Source of the DNA: Priapulus caudatus | Lineage: Eukaryota; Priapulida; Priapulimorpha; Priapulimorphida; Priapulidae | Direction of reading: 5' to 3' | Length of the DNA stretch: 51,467 nt | Assembly: GCF_000485595.1 (NCBI RefSeq) | Contig: NW_014577459.1 | Span: 207,480 to 258,946 of the forward strand | Shown here: piece by piece, positions 1 through 12,000 of the stretch | Layout: each line of letters opens with the position of its first letter | Position numbering within the stretch: position 1 is the stretch's first letter | Position numbers and translations under genes: made by a program | Notes under the pieces: model-generated | The model's input: only the letters and a program-made list of their open reading frames with translations | Told to the model about the DNA's origin: nothing | Databases searched by the model: none

Positions 1-1480
1 TTAAAATTAAAAAGTAAAAAATTAAAAATAATAAAATAAAATTATATAAAAAAGATTCTGAATATATCTTCAGTTTTCCGCTAGGCTACGTAGTTCTCTA
101 GTTATGCGCGAACAGACTAATTCGGCTGAACAACTTACATATATAATAGATATCTGGGGGGATAATCTATTATTATTCACTCCTGTCAATATCATAATAA
201 TATAATAATTTATATAATATATATTATTAACATTATATGATCACACATTGGAATATGATCGAACTACGCGTATGAGAGGGACTAGTTTGTAAACGTGTAC
301 GATGTAACAACATTGTTACAGCGTACTATAACTGTGGCAATTTTGTTACAATGTAAAACATTTGTATTGCTTTATTTAAAGGGACCACACTGCGAACAGG
401 CAAATCTTAGATTTATCCTGGATAAATATTTTCTCTAAAAAGGTAGGTCAATAAATGAACAAACAACTAAACAAAAAATAGCAAACAGATAAATTAAAGC
501 CTAAAGCACGAACTTCCATAAGTCGGATAGAGCTTAATTATATAATGTCTCTTAGATATGAACTATAAAGTGATGATACTAACAATATATCTTTACAGAA
601 ACTCTTGATATAAGCTAGTAAATTAGCTTATACCAGAACAAGCGCTCTCTTCCTCATCTTCCGAGAAACCGAGTACCGGTATAGCTGACTCTAGATGGAT
701 AGATTTAATTCTGACTATACAGAGTATTTACTGGATTCAGATGCGTGGGCTGCGTTACGCTAAGCACAAAATACGTTATAACTGTTGACCATGCATGCTG
801 AGGGGGTTCAACAGGATGCGGTGGTTTAGGATGTACGCTGCAGTGCAGATAGGCTTATACGGAAACCCGAATTCGTTTGCTGCGTGATGACGTCATTCTG
901 GGAATCGCCGTGGCTGTGGGGGCTGCTGTAAGAGGATCTCTGATAACACGAAATATAAAGAGTACACATATACAATGCACGTAAACTAGGTCTACTTCAT
1001 GTATACTCTTAACTACATCGATAATGCCGTAGATTGTCTTGGATATCCGAACTTCTTAGGCGTTATGTTTTGTCTACCTAATGCCGGCTATCTAAGAGTT
1101 GGCATAAAGTAGTGAAAGGCTCAAACAAAGTAAAAGTAAAGTAGTAAAGGCACAGTAATTGAAGACTCTGTCTGTCCATATATAGGTTGTCACTGAAGCG
1201 AGTATCTCACTGCTCCATATTTATGCGGTGTTTGTTGACTTTACTTGAAGAATGCTTGAAACCCAGACAGGGGAAATAACACGACTGGTCGAACAGCGGT
1301 AGTGTAACATTTACGCTAAGCCAATCTCACATTGACTGCAGAGAAACAGATATACTGATGTTGCGCTATATGGAAGCTCACTGGTGTTATCTTCCGTCTT
1401 GGTGATGTCGGTAACGTCCGTCTCCCGCTCAAGTTATCCTGGTGTCAAATGATAAAACAATAGTACGAGAGTAGACACTG
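1..1480. other. No gene recognised
   Basis: AT-rich intergenic DNA. A fragment at about 160-200 resembles the TCAGGAG/ACTCCTGA hairpin family seen elsewhere in the window. A CRE-like TGACGTCA lies near 887-894. I see no open frame with coding character and no RNA gene. Confidence 0.6.
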
Positions 1481-1482
1481 CA

Positions 1483-1551
1483 TCGTCGCGCGCGTGCGAG
1501 CGTGCGAGCGTGCGTGCGTGCGTGCGTGCGCGCGCGCGCGTGTGTGTGTTT
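1483..1551. repeat. Alternating CG/TG purine-pyrimidine tract
   Basis: Runs of CGCG, GCGTGCGTGC and GTGTGTGT form a strictly alternating purine-pyrimidine tract able to adopt Z-DNA. The 90-codon open frame across it is low-complexity and I do not regard it as a gene. Confidence 0.8.
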
Positions 1552-2253
1552 GTATATATCTATGCTGTTATGCGGCTCGATCGTGCCAGTTCTGTGAAAA
1601 CTAGAATTGACGTCACTCGTTTCTCAGCACCCGTGTTGTGTATACACACACACAGCCTGTATATACACACCGCCCTGCCACGAGGTTGTACCCATGCCGC
1701 GGCTTCTACTTACCATAGTACACGGGAGGCCCGCTATATATGTCCATCTGCCATTTATAGAGATTCAAATACCTGCAACTAAATAAACTAAACATAATTC
1801 TAATCGTATGCAAATCGAACGTATAGCTACATTACAGTAATGCCAGCACAAATTTACACTATATGTTGTCAGATCACACACGTTGATACCACATACCTTT
1901 AATATGTAACTAAAGTAATTTTGCATTTTAACTTCGTATAATCTTAATTCTGTACCAACTTAATAATTGTTACATATTACACGTGCAAAATTATTTTGAA
2001 ATGTATATGTTTGTATTTCTACCTTTTATGACCTCCTACAAATTATTTACATTTAATCACCTAGTCATTACTTGGAGCGCACACTAGTGCACAATTGCAA
2101 GAATTACTGACGATGCTTTGTCGGCGAAAAGATGTTCACTCGGTGGCGGATCAAGAGTTAAGGGAGTGATTTACGCGAGGGGAGGGGCTAGGTGGAAATC
2201 GACTGGGCGGAACACTGGCACCGTCTGATTTGATAAATTCCAGACCTGGACTC

Positions 2254-2597
2254 GAAGAAGAACAAGAAGAAGAACAAGAAGAAGAAGAAGAAGAAGAAGA
2301 AGAAGAAGAAGAAGAAGAAGAAGAAGAAGAAGAAGAAGAAGAAGAAGAAGAAGAAGAAGAAGAAAAGAGAAGAAGAAATAAGAAGAAGAAGAAGAAGAAA
2401 GAAGAAGAAGAAGAAGAAGAGAACAAGAAAAGAAAAGTACCGAAGACCAAGCACCAAGCCACCGAACACACGACAGACACGCACAGCAAGAAGAAGACGA
2501 CGAGGATAGAACGAAGAAGAAGAAGAAGAAGAAGAAGAAGAAGAAGAAGAAGAAGAAGAAGAAGAAGAAGAAGAAGAAGAAGAAGAAGAAGAAGAAG
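2254..2597. repeat. GAA/TTC trinucleotide repeat
   Basis: Two long runs of GAA (about 2254-2424 and 2486-2597) are joined by an interrupted A/G-rich segment. It is a polypurine-polypyrimidine mirror repeat. Long open frames on both strands (poly-Glu, poly-Arg, poly-Ser, poly-Phe, poly-Leu) are artefacts of the repeat. Confidence 0.95.
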
Positions 2598-2693
2598 AGA
2601 GAGTGTACAAGCGCTGGTCTTCCGAATATCAGCTGCATGGCAGCCCTCCCAGGGGGAAAGTTTGAAAATGTACTATGCCGGAGGTCCCACTGA

Positions 2694-3014
2694 GCTAACA
2701 CATAACGTTTTCGCAATGATTAACGAATCAACGTTATGATTTGGTTGCACAATTGTTTGAGTAGAATAAAACACATTTGAGTAAAAAAATCACGTTATTT
2801 TGTATACTTTTACTAACGTTATTTTAACGTTGCCAGGAGCCTATATACAATAACTTTATATTATTGTTATATAAAAACACATTTTACATAGGCCTACGTT
2901 ATAAAAACCTGACACATCTACGTTGAATAAGCGTTATTAAATAACGTTACACGAACCATACAATAGCATTATAATAACGTTATAACAACGTTATAATAAC
3001 GTTTTTGTGTTAGC
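2694..3014. mobile_element. MITE with GCTAACACA ends and AACGTT-rich interior
   Basis: The left end GCTAACACATAACGTT is matched by the inverted right end AACGTTTTTGTGTTAGC. The interior is dense in TAACGTTA-like palindromic words. It has no coding capacity. The superfamily is not identified and no clear target duplication was found. Confidence 0.6.
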
Positions 3015-3356
3015 CGGAGTGCCATTCGAAGCTCATCTGAATAGATTCACAGCTATAATTGTTAATCGCAACATTTCCCTTTCTTCCTCAAGGTATAAAA
3101 ACCTAGCTATCCGTTCACGTCAATTAGATCGATATATTACAATAATACATGATTGGTATTTTTGGTTTTATTGTTATAGTATGTGTTATAAATATTATAA
3201 AATATACGTAATTAGTATAAATAAAATGAACTCATCTAGACTTAGACGTGGGAGTATATATGTTTATATATGTTATCAGTTATATAGCGCGTAATTTTAG
3301 TCATTCCGCACCTAGCTGTTTACTAAAATTCTGAAGTAGCCATAGCAACGTAGGAA

Positions 3357-5091
3357 TGGCCAGAAGGGGGTTGTGCAATCCTCGCGCGGCTCACGGTCGG
3401 TCGCCTGCATGCGGATCGACCTGCATGATGGGGTAATCGCTCGTCACTTTGAACGGGCCAACGTCACTGTCTGTCGTGTTCTGACGTTGTTCCCCCAGTT
3501 CTGTCTTTGTTGCAGTTGGTTTGTAACAGTGGCAGATGCAGCGAGTGAGCGGATCCGGTATAGCTATTATTATATTGCCATGCACCCGCTTATGTCAGAC
3601 AATGTAGGCTGTAGCCATAAATAGCAACGAAACATACGTTTCGCACGCACGCAAGAGAGAACTCGTGCAGTAAGGAGTTTGTGGTGAAAATATCTGTGTG
3701 CCCTATATATAGTATACATTATATCAGGAGCGTATAATATAGAGATCTCTATAGAGATATATAATATATAATATCTCTATATTATACACTCGGGATTATA
3801 TCAGGAATTGCGAGGTGGGCACAGCCTGCCGTTAAGCCACAGCAATTTAAAAAAAATTCATGTGTGATCTGCGCTTTTTCTCTTTTACAGAAGCTTGCGC
3901 ATGAAATTTTCCGCATGCGCCCTAGATACACGTACACATAAACCCAATACCCTTATGCAATGTAGTTGATATATATGTCAGTTGTTGACTAGGACATTTT
4001 CTCATAGAATTAATCTCCTATATCTTCCAGGGGTCGGCATAAGATTGCCCGACACGTCACCTATACGTCCGTGACGGTGGTGGGATTAGAGTCCGTGTCG
4101 TGAGGGGTGAGGGGTTAAACACACATTGCGAGTAGGGTTATGTCAAATTAAGGTTCTTGAAAACTATATATAGCGGATTCATTCTTTTAAATTTCTAGAT
4201 TCAAGCAGATCTTCGACTTTTAAAAATTAAGTTTGGAAATGGTTGCTTTATCTATAACGATAATTAGGCCTATTCTTTTTTAACGATATTATATAAATTT
4301 TGTGTTATTGACGTGTTATTAACGCGTTATTGACGTTAATTTACAATATTGCTTAAATATATTATTCAACAAATTATTATATCAATTAAGTGTTATATTG
4401 TATATCTTCTTGATATCTTGTGTGTTCGCCCTTCGTCGTGCTGATTGTTTTTCCGCTATATTGACTTCGATTAGCGCTGCACTAAAGTCTAAAGGTAACT
4501 TTGGGTAAATTTTGTTCATAGGTAGATTCCCTGACGATCGAGTTACTCTCCCGCCGATTTTTCCTCGACGGCAGGCTGTGCCCACCTCGCAATTCCTGAT
4601 ATAATCACGAGTGTATAATATAGAGATATTATATATTATCAGGAGCGTATAATGACATACGCTCCTGATATTATATATCTCTATAGAGATCTCTATATTA
4701 TACGCTCCTGATATAATGTATACTATATATAGAGCACACAGATATTTTCACCACAAACTCCTTACTGCACAAGTAATTCTCTCTTGCGTGCGTGCGAAAC
4801 ATGTTTCGTTGCTATTTATGGCTACATTGTCTGACCATGGTCTGACATAATATAAGCGGGTGCATGGCATTATAATAATAGCTACCGGATCCGCTCACTC
4901 GCTGCATCTGCCACTGTTACAAACCAACTGCAACAAAGACAGAACTGGGGGAACAACGTCAGAACACGACAGACAGTGACGTTGGCCCGTTCAAAGTGCC
5001 GAGCGATTACCCCATCACGCAGGTCGATCCGCATACAGGCGACCGACCGTGATATGAGCCGCGCGAGGATTGCACAACCCCCTTCTGGCCA
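3357..5091. mobile_element. Foldback element with long inverted arms
   Basis: The left arm (3357-3831, from TGGCCAGAAGGGGG inward) is repeated inverted as the right arm (about 4569-5091), with only scattered substitutions over roughly 475-520 bp. Matching landmarks include the 3377-3520 block against 4935-5080 and the stretch ending in CACAGCCTGCCG against CGGCAGGCTGTG. The spacer (3832-4568) is AT-rich with TTATTAACGCGTTATTGACG words and no convincing gene. Both arms hold copies of the TCAGGAGCGTATAA hairpin. A non-autonomous foldback transposon is the simplest reading; an inverted segmental duplication is the alternative. Confidence 0.8.
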
Positions 5092-5873
5092 CTACTCATA
5101 CAGAACCTATATACAGCGCGTGTGCTGCGTGAATGGACTCTGAATGCGTGCTTGTGTATATAACATACAAGTTGTACGCGGGCGCGCGTAGGCACTGCCG
5201 CGGCTCGTCAATCAGCGACGCGTAAATAGCTAGAGCCCACTACATCGCCACATACACACATACACGCGCTGTGCACATTCGTCGTGACCAGGCAGGTCGG
5301 ATATCGCGTCTGCTATCGCGACCCGTAATCTCCCATTGACGTTGGCTGCGTGATTGGCGCGTGATGTCACGCTGATGCGACCGGATACACGTACACACGT
5401 ATACACCACTGGATGCACGTATACGTCACATGTAGACATATTCGTCATATAGACTAACAGATACGGAGCGGAAGATGAGGTCACGAGTGCGTTTGTTTGC
5501 GGAGGAGTCAGCAAGCTATGAGTATGACTATCAAAAAGTCGGAACTCGAGAGAAAGTCCTATATTCAACAGTTGGCGTTCGTTGCGCATGTGCTGTGGCG
5601 CTAGTGGCTGTACGCGCGACACCTTTGTAGTTGCACGTGTGTTCATTTAGGTGCTCTCCAACTATAACTATCCCAGTAACTGTACTAACTGAGCTGTGTG
5701 TGTGAGACAGACCCCGAGGTGTTGGTGGACAGCGTCGTGTTGTGATATATTTAGGTGACAAGCGAACCAAGGAATAGCACGCATCGATTTCTTACGCTGT
5801 CTTGACTGATATCGCCTGCAGGTAAAGCTGTTGCAGACGCAGACGTTTTTTTGAGTAGCACCAACTTGTTCAA
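5092..5873. promoter_or_regulatory. CpG-rich 5' flank of the IP3 3-kinase gene
   Basis: This stretch is richer in CpG than its surroundings and has several CACGT/ACGTG words and near-CRE words (GTGATGTCACG). It ends at the candidate start codon. Open frames on the minus strand here are probably by-products of the composition. The promoter role is inferred from position. Confidence 0.4.
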
Positions 5874-6029
5874 ATGGGTGCGGACGTTGCAACGCAAGGG
5901 CAGTGTGTGTGTGGGAGAGGATTCTATTCCGTGATGACGGGCCTTCAGGAAAAGTTTAGGATACGGCGGAAAGCAATGCCGACGCAGGAAGAACAACTAC
6001 GAGAGACCCCCGTTGGTATACTGGCAATG
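5874..6029 (+). CDS. Candidate first coding exon of the IP3 3-kinase
   Basis: This frame opens with ATG at 5874, 15 bases downstream of an in-frame TAG at 5856-5858. It runs 52 codons to a strong donor, GTAGGT, at 6030. It ends in phase 0, exactly the phase of the next exon at 8008, so the join MPTQEEQLRETPVGILAM to NALDLVAPACDLF needs no adjustment. The segment LQEKFRIRRKAMPT is basic and amphipathic-looking, and a calmodulin-binding role is conceivable because family members bind calmodulin N-terminal to the kinase domain; that is inference only. The region upstream (about 5150-5870) is CpG-rich, as expected for a promoter. No homologue is recognised for these residues, so a transcript is needed to prove the exon. 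Confidence 0.65.
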
Positions 6030-9000
6030 GTAGGTACATGATCACGCCGGGATGCATAACCACATGCGCAACTCGCCACAAAAACTGTCTATAGACTATA
6101 GACTAAATTGTATTGTATAAAGAAAGAATATAAAGTACACGGGATAAATAGCAAACTATTTCTAAGCGTTATTTACAAATTATAAAAACGCGAAGAGGAT
6201 ACATCGGGTAGTTTCTTGTTCGACCGTTGAAGCAATTTGAAACAGTTTTCTTTTTGCACGTGTTTACGATGTGTGAGTACAGCGCGCGCACGTTGAGTCG
6301 TTGACCATGCGTTCCTAACTTTCTACAAAGTTTCACGGTTATCGCCGCTGGGTGTCGCCAGTGTAAATCCGCCAAAAAGTAGGAAGTGGTACTGTACTGA
6401 TAATAATGTATGAGAATTTTGACGTTTTAATGCAATGTTAGTTGGCCTGTGCAACGTAATACTACATAACTATAAGTAAACCAACAGTAGTACGATGATG
6501 GACATTGTAAATTGTTCGTGGAATGATAAACATAGTAAGACAGAACCATTAGAAAAGGTAGCTAGTCAACGCACACATACCTCGCTTAGACTTGCAGTGT
6601 GCAGAGTTAAGTTATATTATAATTTATAGCCTATACTAGGCTACTATAGTCGACTCAGCGTAACGCTCGTAGGGTCTATGTCCCCCAGGGTACTGCCAGG
6701 GTACGGTCCGGTATACTGGAACGTACCCTGGTAACTATCTGATATGGTTAGGGAGTAGGCGTAGGCGACTCTATATAGACTCGTTAGTGTAGTAGGCGAG
6801 GTACAGTCCGTCATATTAGATAGTACCAGCAGAGCATATAAATCGCGTTGATTTTTATGCTCTGGTACCAGGGTACGTTCCGGTATACCAGACCGTACCC
6901 AGGGTACGTTCCGGCAGTACCCTGGGGGACATAGACCCTCTCAGCAACAGTAAAAGTAGCTCTAGTACTATAGCCCGCGTACAGTTGCCGCAGGCCTGCG
7001 GCAACTGTACGCGGGCTATAGTACTACTTAGTACTCACTGGCGCCCACAGGTCTTAAGAAAGTAGAAGCACAGAAGGATAAAATCCTCAGTGATAATATA
7101 AAGCAAGCGCCGTAGGCGCGCTGCATGCTAGGGGGGTCTGGGGGCATGCCCCCCCTGAAAATTTTTGAATGGTAGACGTCTGGAGATGCAATCTGGTGAG
7201 TCTTGCGAGAGAGATTTAGGAACAAAATGTAGGAACAACATTTTTTAATCCAAAATTTACTGGAAGCACTGTGCTTCCAGTGCTTCCAGTGCTTCTATCT
7301 GCGGGCGCCACTGGTACTACTATTAGAGCTACAGTAACAGTAACAGTAACATATGATATAACCAGGAGTTAATAATGACAAAAATTTGTCATTATTAACT
7401 CCTGATATAACCCAACAATACTCAAGAGTAGGGTTATATTACATTTGTTTGTTTTTTGGTTTTTTATAACATTTTTTTTACTACTCTTGTTGGGTTACAC
7501 TACCTAGTATTGTATTGTATCTGGTAGTAATAGTCGACCAGGATTTCATTACAATACCTGTTATTATTAATTTATAAGCGATAAGTTTTGGTATAAAAAT
7601 AGGTTGTCTTAAAAAGCCTAAATGTAAAACGAAGGTAATCATCTGTTTTTGGATAAGAATGGGTTATTCCAATGGGAGCCTATTGATTTTGATCACGAAT
7701 GTGTCTGATTGACAAATCAAAATTTGGTCTACATAACGATAAACCTCTTATCGACATACAGCCTGCGTTAGTCTAGTCTGTACAATTAACTATGAATTTT
7801 GAACACAAAATGGACTCTAGGCTAAGAAAATAAGCATCATGCAATTAAATTTCCATTGAATAATTTACGATTAAAATATAATAAATTTACCATACTCATG
7901 CATTGTCTATTCGGTTCTTCCTCTTATAAATAACAGGTATATTTCTTCCAGGCTACACTTATAGTTATGTATGTTTTGTAATCTGTATTGTTATTGTTTC
8001 TTGTTAGAATGCTCTGGATCTGGTGGCACCGGCATGTGATTTGTTTGTCAAGTATAGAAAGTCTAAATGGATACAACTCTCAGGGCATGAAGGTATGCAG
8101 AAATGCTAAATGCACCACAGACAATTAAGGGTTGTTCACAATAATCAACGTAATCAAAATTAATCATGCAGACAGTTGACTTTTTTGTGACCTCCCAAAA
8201 TGATGGTAATGTTTCAAATTTGGTGGAATGTTATGAATTTATTCATGTGTGTAAAAACAATGTGTGTAAAAACATATAAGATTTTCTCTCTCTACACACG
8301 TGCACTCAATAGTCTCATTGTAAACATTTTGAGCAACGGAAATGGCCCCTAAAAGAGAAATATGATTTGGTAAAATTTCTGCTTATAATTTACCAATCTT
8401 TCAATAAACATTTGAGCAACTGATGAAATATTTTGAGCAATGGAAATGGTCCCTGAAAGAAAAATATATGATTTAGTAAAATTTCTGCTCGCAGTTTACC
8501 AATCTCTAATTGAACGCAAATATGCTCATGCTCTTATATTGGATGCAGGTTCGTTTTTTCCTGCGGGGTTAGACACTATATGGAAGAAACATGTGGCTGG
8601 CTCCCACGAGGCTCAAGCTTACAAACTCATCATGGAGGAAGAAAACATGCGGGATATGGTACCCACCTTCCACCAGGAGCTGGAGTATAAAGGCTCACGT
8701 ATCCTGTTTATACGTTTTATTAAATTTTCCAGAAAATATCATACCTGGGAAGGTACAAAATATACATGCTGGCTCTTTTACAAAGTTACTAAAATTTCTA
8801 CAGGTGGATTATTTATAGACTGTATTTGTGGTTTTAATGCCAAAATATATAAATTATTTATATTATTTATAAGGATATAATATTATCCCTTTAATTATTA
8901 TAGTCATTAATGGTTCTATGACAAGGCGAGTGAGAAAATATAGTAACATTGTATGTAAGTTATGCTTTCCAGAAAAAAAACGTTTCTAACGCAAAGAATC

Positions 9001-12000
9001 GCAATGTGAATCACATATTCCTGTAGTCTTGTATTATATAATTGGAGATGCATGGTTATGGAAAATCTTTCAACTGTAAGATTTACTAGATTTATTTTTA
9101 AATGCATAGATTGATTATTTATTGGTGTAATACACAGTATCATGGTATACTGGGAGAGAAAGGGAGTACATAATTAGGATTACTAGTAGGTATAGGGAGG
9201 CCTACTAAATCCACTAGCTTACTTTCGTTATAACTACCATTGTCGGGTGTGGGTGTTTCCGGCTCTGACCTGTAGGCCAAAATTATCTAAAGTTGGTTAC
9301 TGTTTCTGGCAGATATTCTCTGTGTACAGTTTTCTGTAGCAGCCTGAGGTCATTGTGGACTGCCTTTAAAATAAGTAACATCAAGAGCACGTAAACTATG
9401 TTAGATGATGTGTTCTTGGTAACACGTACGTGTAGTATACTGGGCGTGCGCTGGGGGTGGGGGATATTGCACGAATGCTCATAAAGAGTGCTGGTGTAGG
9501 TCAAACCAAGGGTGACATACATATACCAAGGGTGACCCACCTGCCGTTTTGGCAACCGGCTACATATGTATTGCATATTTTTTTACAGCAGTAGAACCTG
9601 GTAATTTTTGAGTAGAAAACCCACTCATTCCAAAAATACTCTTTTGTTATGAATTTGTTTAAAGAGCCAATTTTCATGTTTTTATCGCCAGTAAAGTGGT
9701 ATTAATTTACAAATTGTAACTTGAGTTGTCGAGTTGTAACGTGGTGTATTTCTGTACTCGGTACCAATGACGTGTTGTTTCCATTGGTATATAAGGTGTA
9801 ATAAATCATAGTAAGACATAATAAACGGAACAAATTTTCAGGTTCATTCACAAGTGAAGGTCATACTGTTGGCATAAATACTTGACTATTTGTTAACTTT
9901 AACTGTGTAGTTCTTGTAAGTTTTGTCCTTGACGTGAGCAATACAGATTACATAGAATTGACTGATTTGCTGCACAAGTTTACAGATCCTTGCATCATGG
10001 ATATCAAAATGGGTTGTAGGTACGTTACCGAATAATCCCCCACCGTCTTCTAATGTTACTGTTAGTATATCAGTGCACACAATAAAATTCTCTGCTTTTT
10101 CTTCGATCAATTATTAATAATAATATTTATATTAAAAATAGACTTACAACGAGGAAATGATGATGAAGTAGCTACACTCGCAGAGTTGTGTTACTATCAG
10201 AACCTCGAAGCAATCGTGATAATTTGTTGCAGAGTATTGCTTAAGACAGACGTATTTAGAGAAGTAGAGCGTTAGGGTAGAAAATAACTGTGAATGTTAC
10301 TCGCAGGACATTTCTAGAGTCTGAAGTAAAGAATCCGGCGTTGCGGACAGATCTGTACGACAAGATGGTAAAGCTGGATGCAGACGAACCTACAGCCGAG
10401 GAGCATAGTAATGCTGCAGTCACGAAGCTCCGCTACATGCAGGTACCTGTTGCAGGTTTTTGTTCGCCTTTATCTACATTTCCCCCCCCCCCCAGAGTTG
10501 TCTAAAAGAATGTGTACGTGTGTGATGGATCTGTATCAAAGAATGTGTACGTGTGTGACTGCCACCGGTTGCGCTCATTTATCTACAGTTCACGTTCCCA
10601 GTTTTAAACTGCCGTGTATACATGTGTATGTACGTGTTGCAAGTTATCTCCTGTGTCATCTGCAGGACTCCCGCAGTTATGGACCTTTATATCTATGCAC
10701 ATTTTTTTTATATATGTGTATAAGAGGTGTGTGGTTATAAGACACCTGTATTTCTAGGTACCTAGGTATGTTGGTACCTGGCAGTTGCCTGTTGCAGATC
10801 TGTATACCATGTACCCATTAATCACCAAGGTCAAACAAAGCAGAATGCGGTTCGATGTGGTTTTAACCAGCTAGTGCATGCTGTATTTAGGCTGAGAGGG
10901 TCTATGTCCCCCGGGGTACTGCCGGAACGTACCCTGGGTACGGTCCGGTATACCGGAACGTACCCTGGTACTATCTAATATGCCTGACCGTACCTCGTCT
11001 ACTCCACTAACGAGTCTAGGGAGTCGCCTACGCCTACTCCCTAACCCGAACCCGAACCCTAACCCTAACCCTAACCCTAACCCTAACCCTAATCCTAACC
11101 CTAACCATATCAAATAGAGACCAGGGTACGTTCCGGTATACCGGACCGTACCCAGGGTATGTTCCGGCAGTACCCTGGGGGACATAGACCCTATGAGCTG
11201 TATTTAGTAATACCAGGATTTAATAATGACAAATTGTCATTATTAACTAATGTCATATATACTAATAATATAATGTCATGTACAACTAATGTATATGTAT
11301 ATAGTGAATTGGTTGTTGAAGGTTGTGTTGTTGTGGCAGAGAATTTAAACTCGTTGGAAGTGTTATTTCTGATATTGTGCTGGCCAATTTGTGAATGCTG
11401 ATGTTATTGTGTGATAACAATGGTTTCACATTAGGTAACAAACAGCTAGGTATGTGCGCACACACGCACACTCGCGCACACACACACCTCATCGGCTAAA
11501 CTATAGAAGAACGTTTTTCAAGGGGTCACGTTCACTGTATTCTTGCAATTCTCTGCAGCAGTATTTTGGCCTCTTTCTAATTCTATGTAGGCCAAGTAAT
11601 TGAATATAGCCTGGTTCTGTGTACAATTCGTGATATGAGACTTTAATATATGGCAAGAGCGTGCAGTGGGTGTGTCTACCGCAGTTATGTTTCATCGTGC
11701 CTTCGAGCAGGAGAAGGCACCAGCTAAACCGACATCAGTCTGTACTCTGTAGGTCTGTCTCGCTGCGTTTTCCATGTCTCTGTCGGTGTAAGTTTTTGCC
11801 TCCGAGCAGGCAAACAAGCTCTGGTCTTGCCAACATTCACCACCAGGCTCGGTTTGATACTTTCCCATTGTCAGTGTTTTAGAATGGTTTTTTGTCTGCG
11901 AGCCAAAATTGACTGTTGCTGTGTAATTATAACTACGTGATCATAAAACATTCGCACGTGGAGACATGTGGAGAAGCAAAAATATCTCGCTCCTAGTAGT

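Noticed and set aside
2171-2739. Long overlapping open frames on both strands encoding poly-Glu, poly-Arg, poly-Ser, poly-Phe or poly-Leu
   Set aside because: They are translations of the GAA/TTC repeat, with no homology, splice context or non-repeat core.
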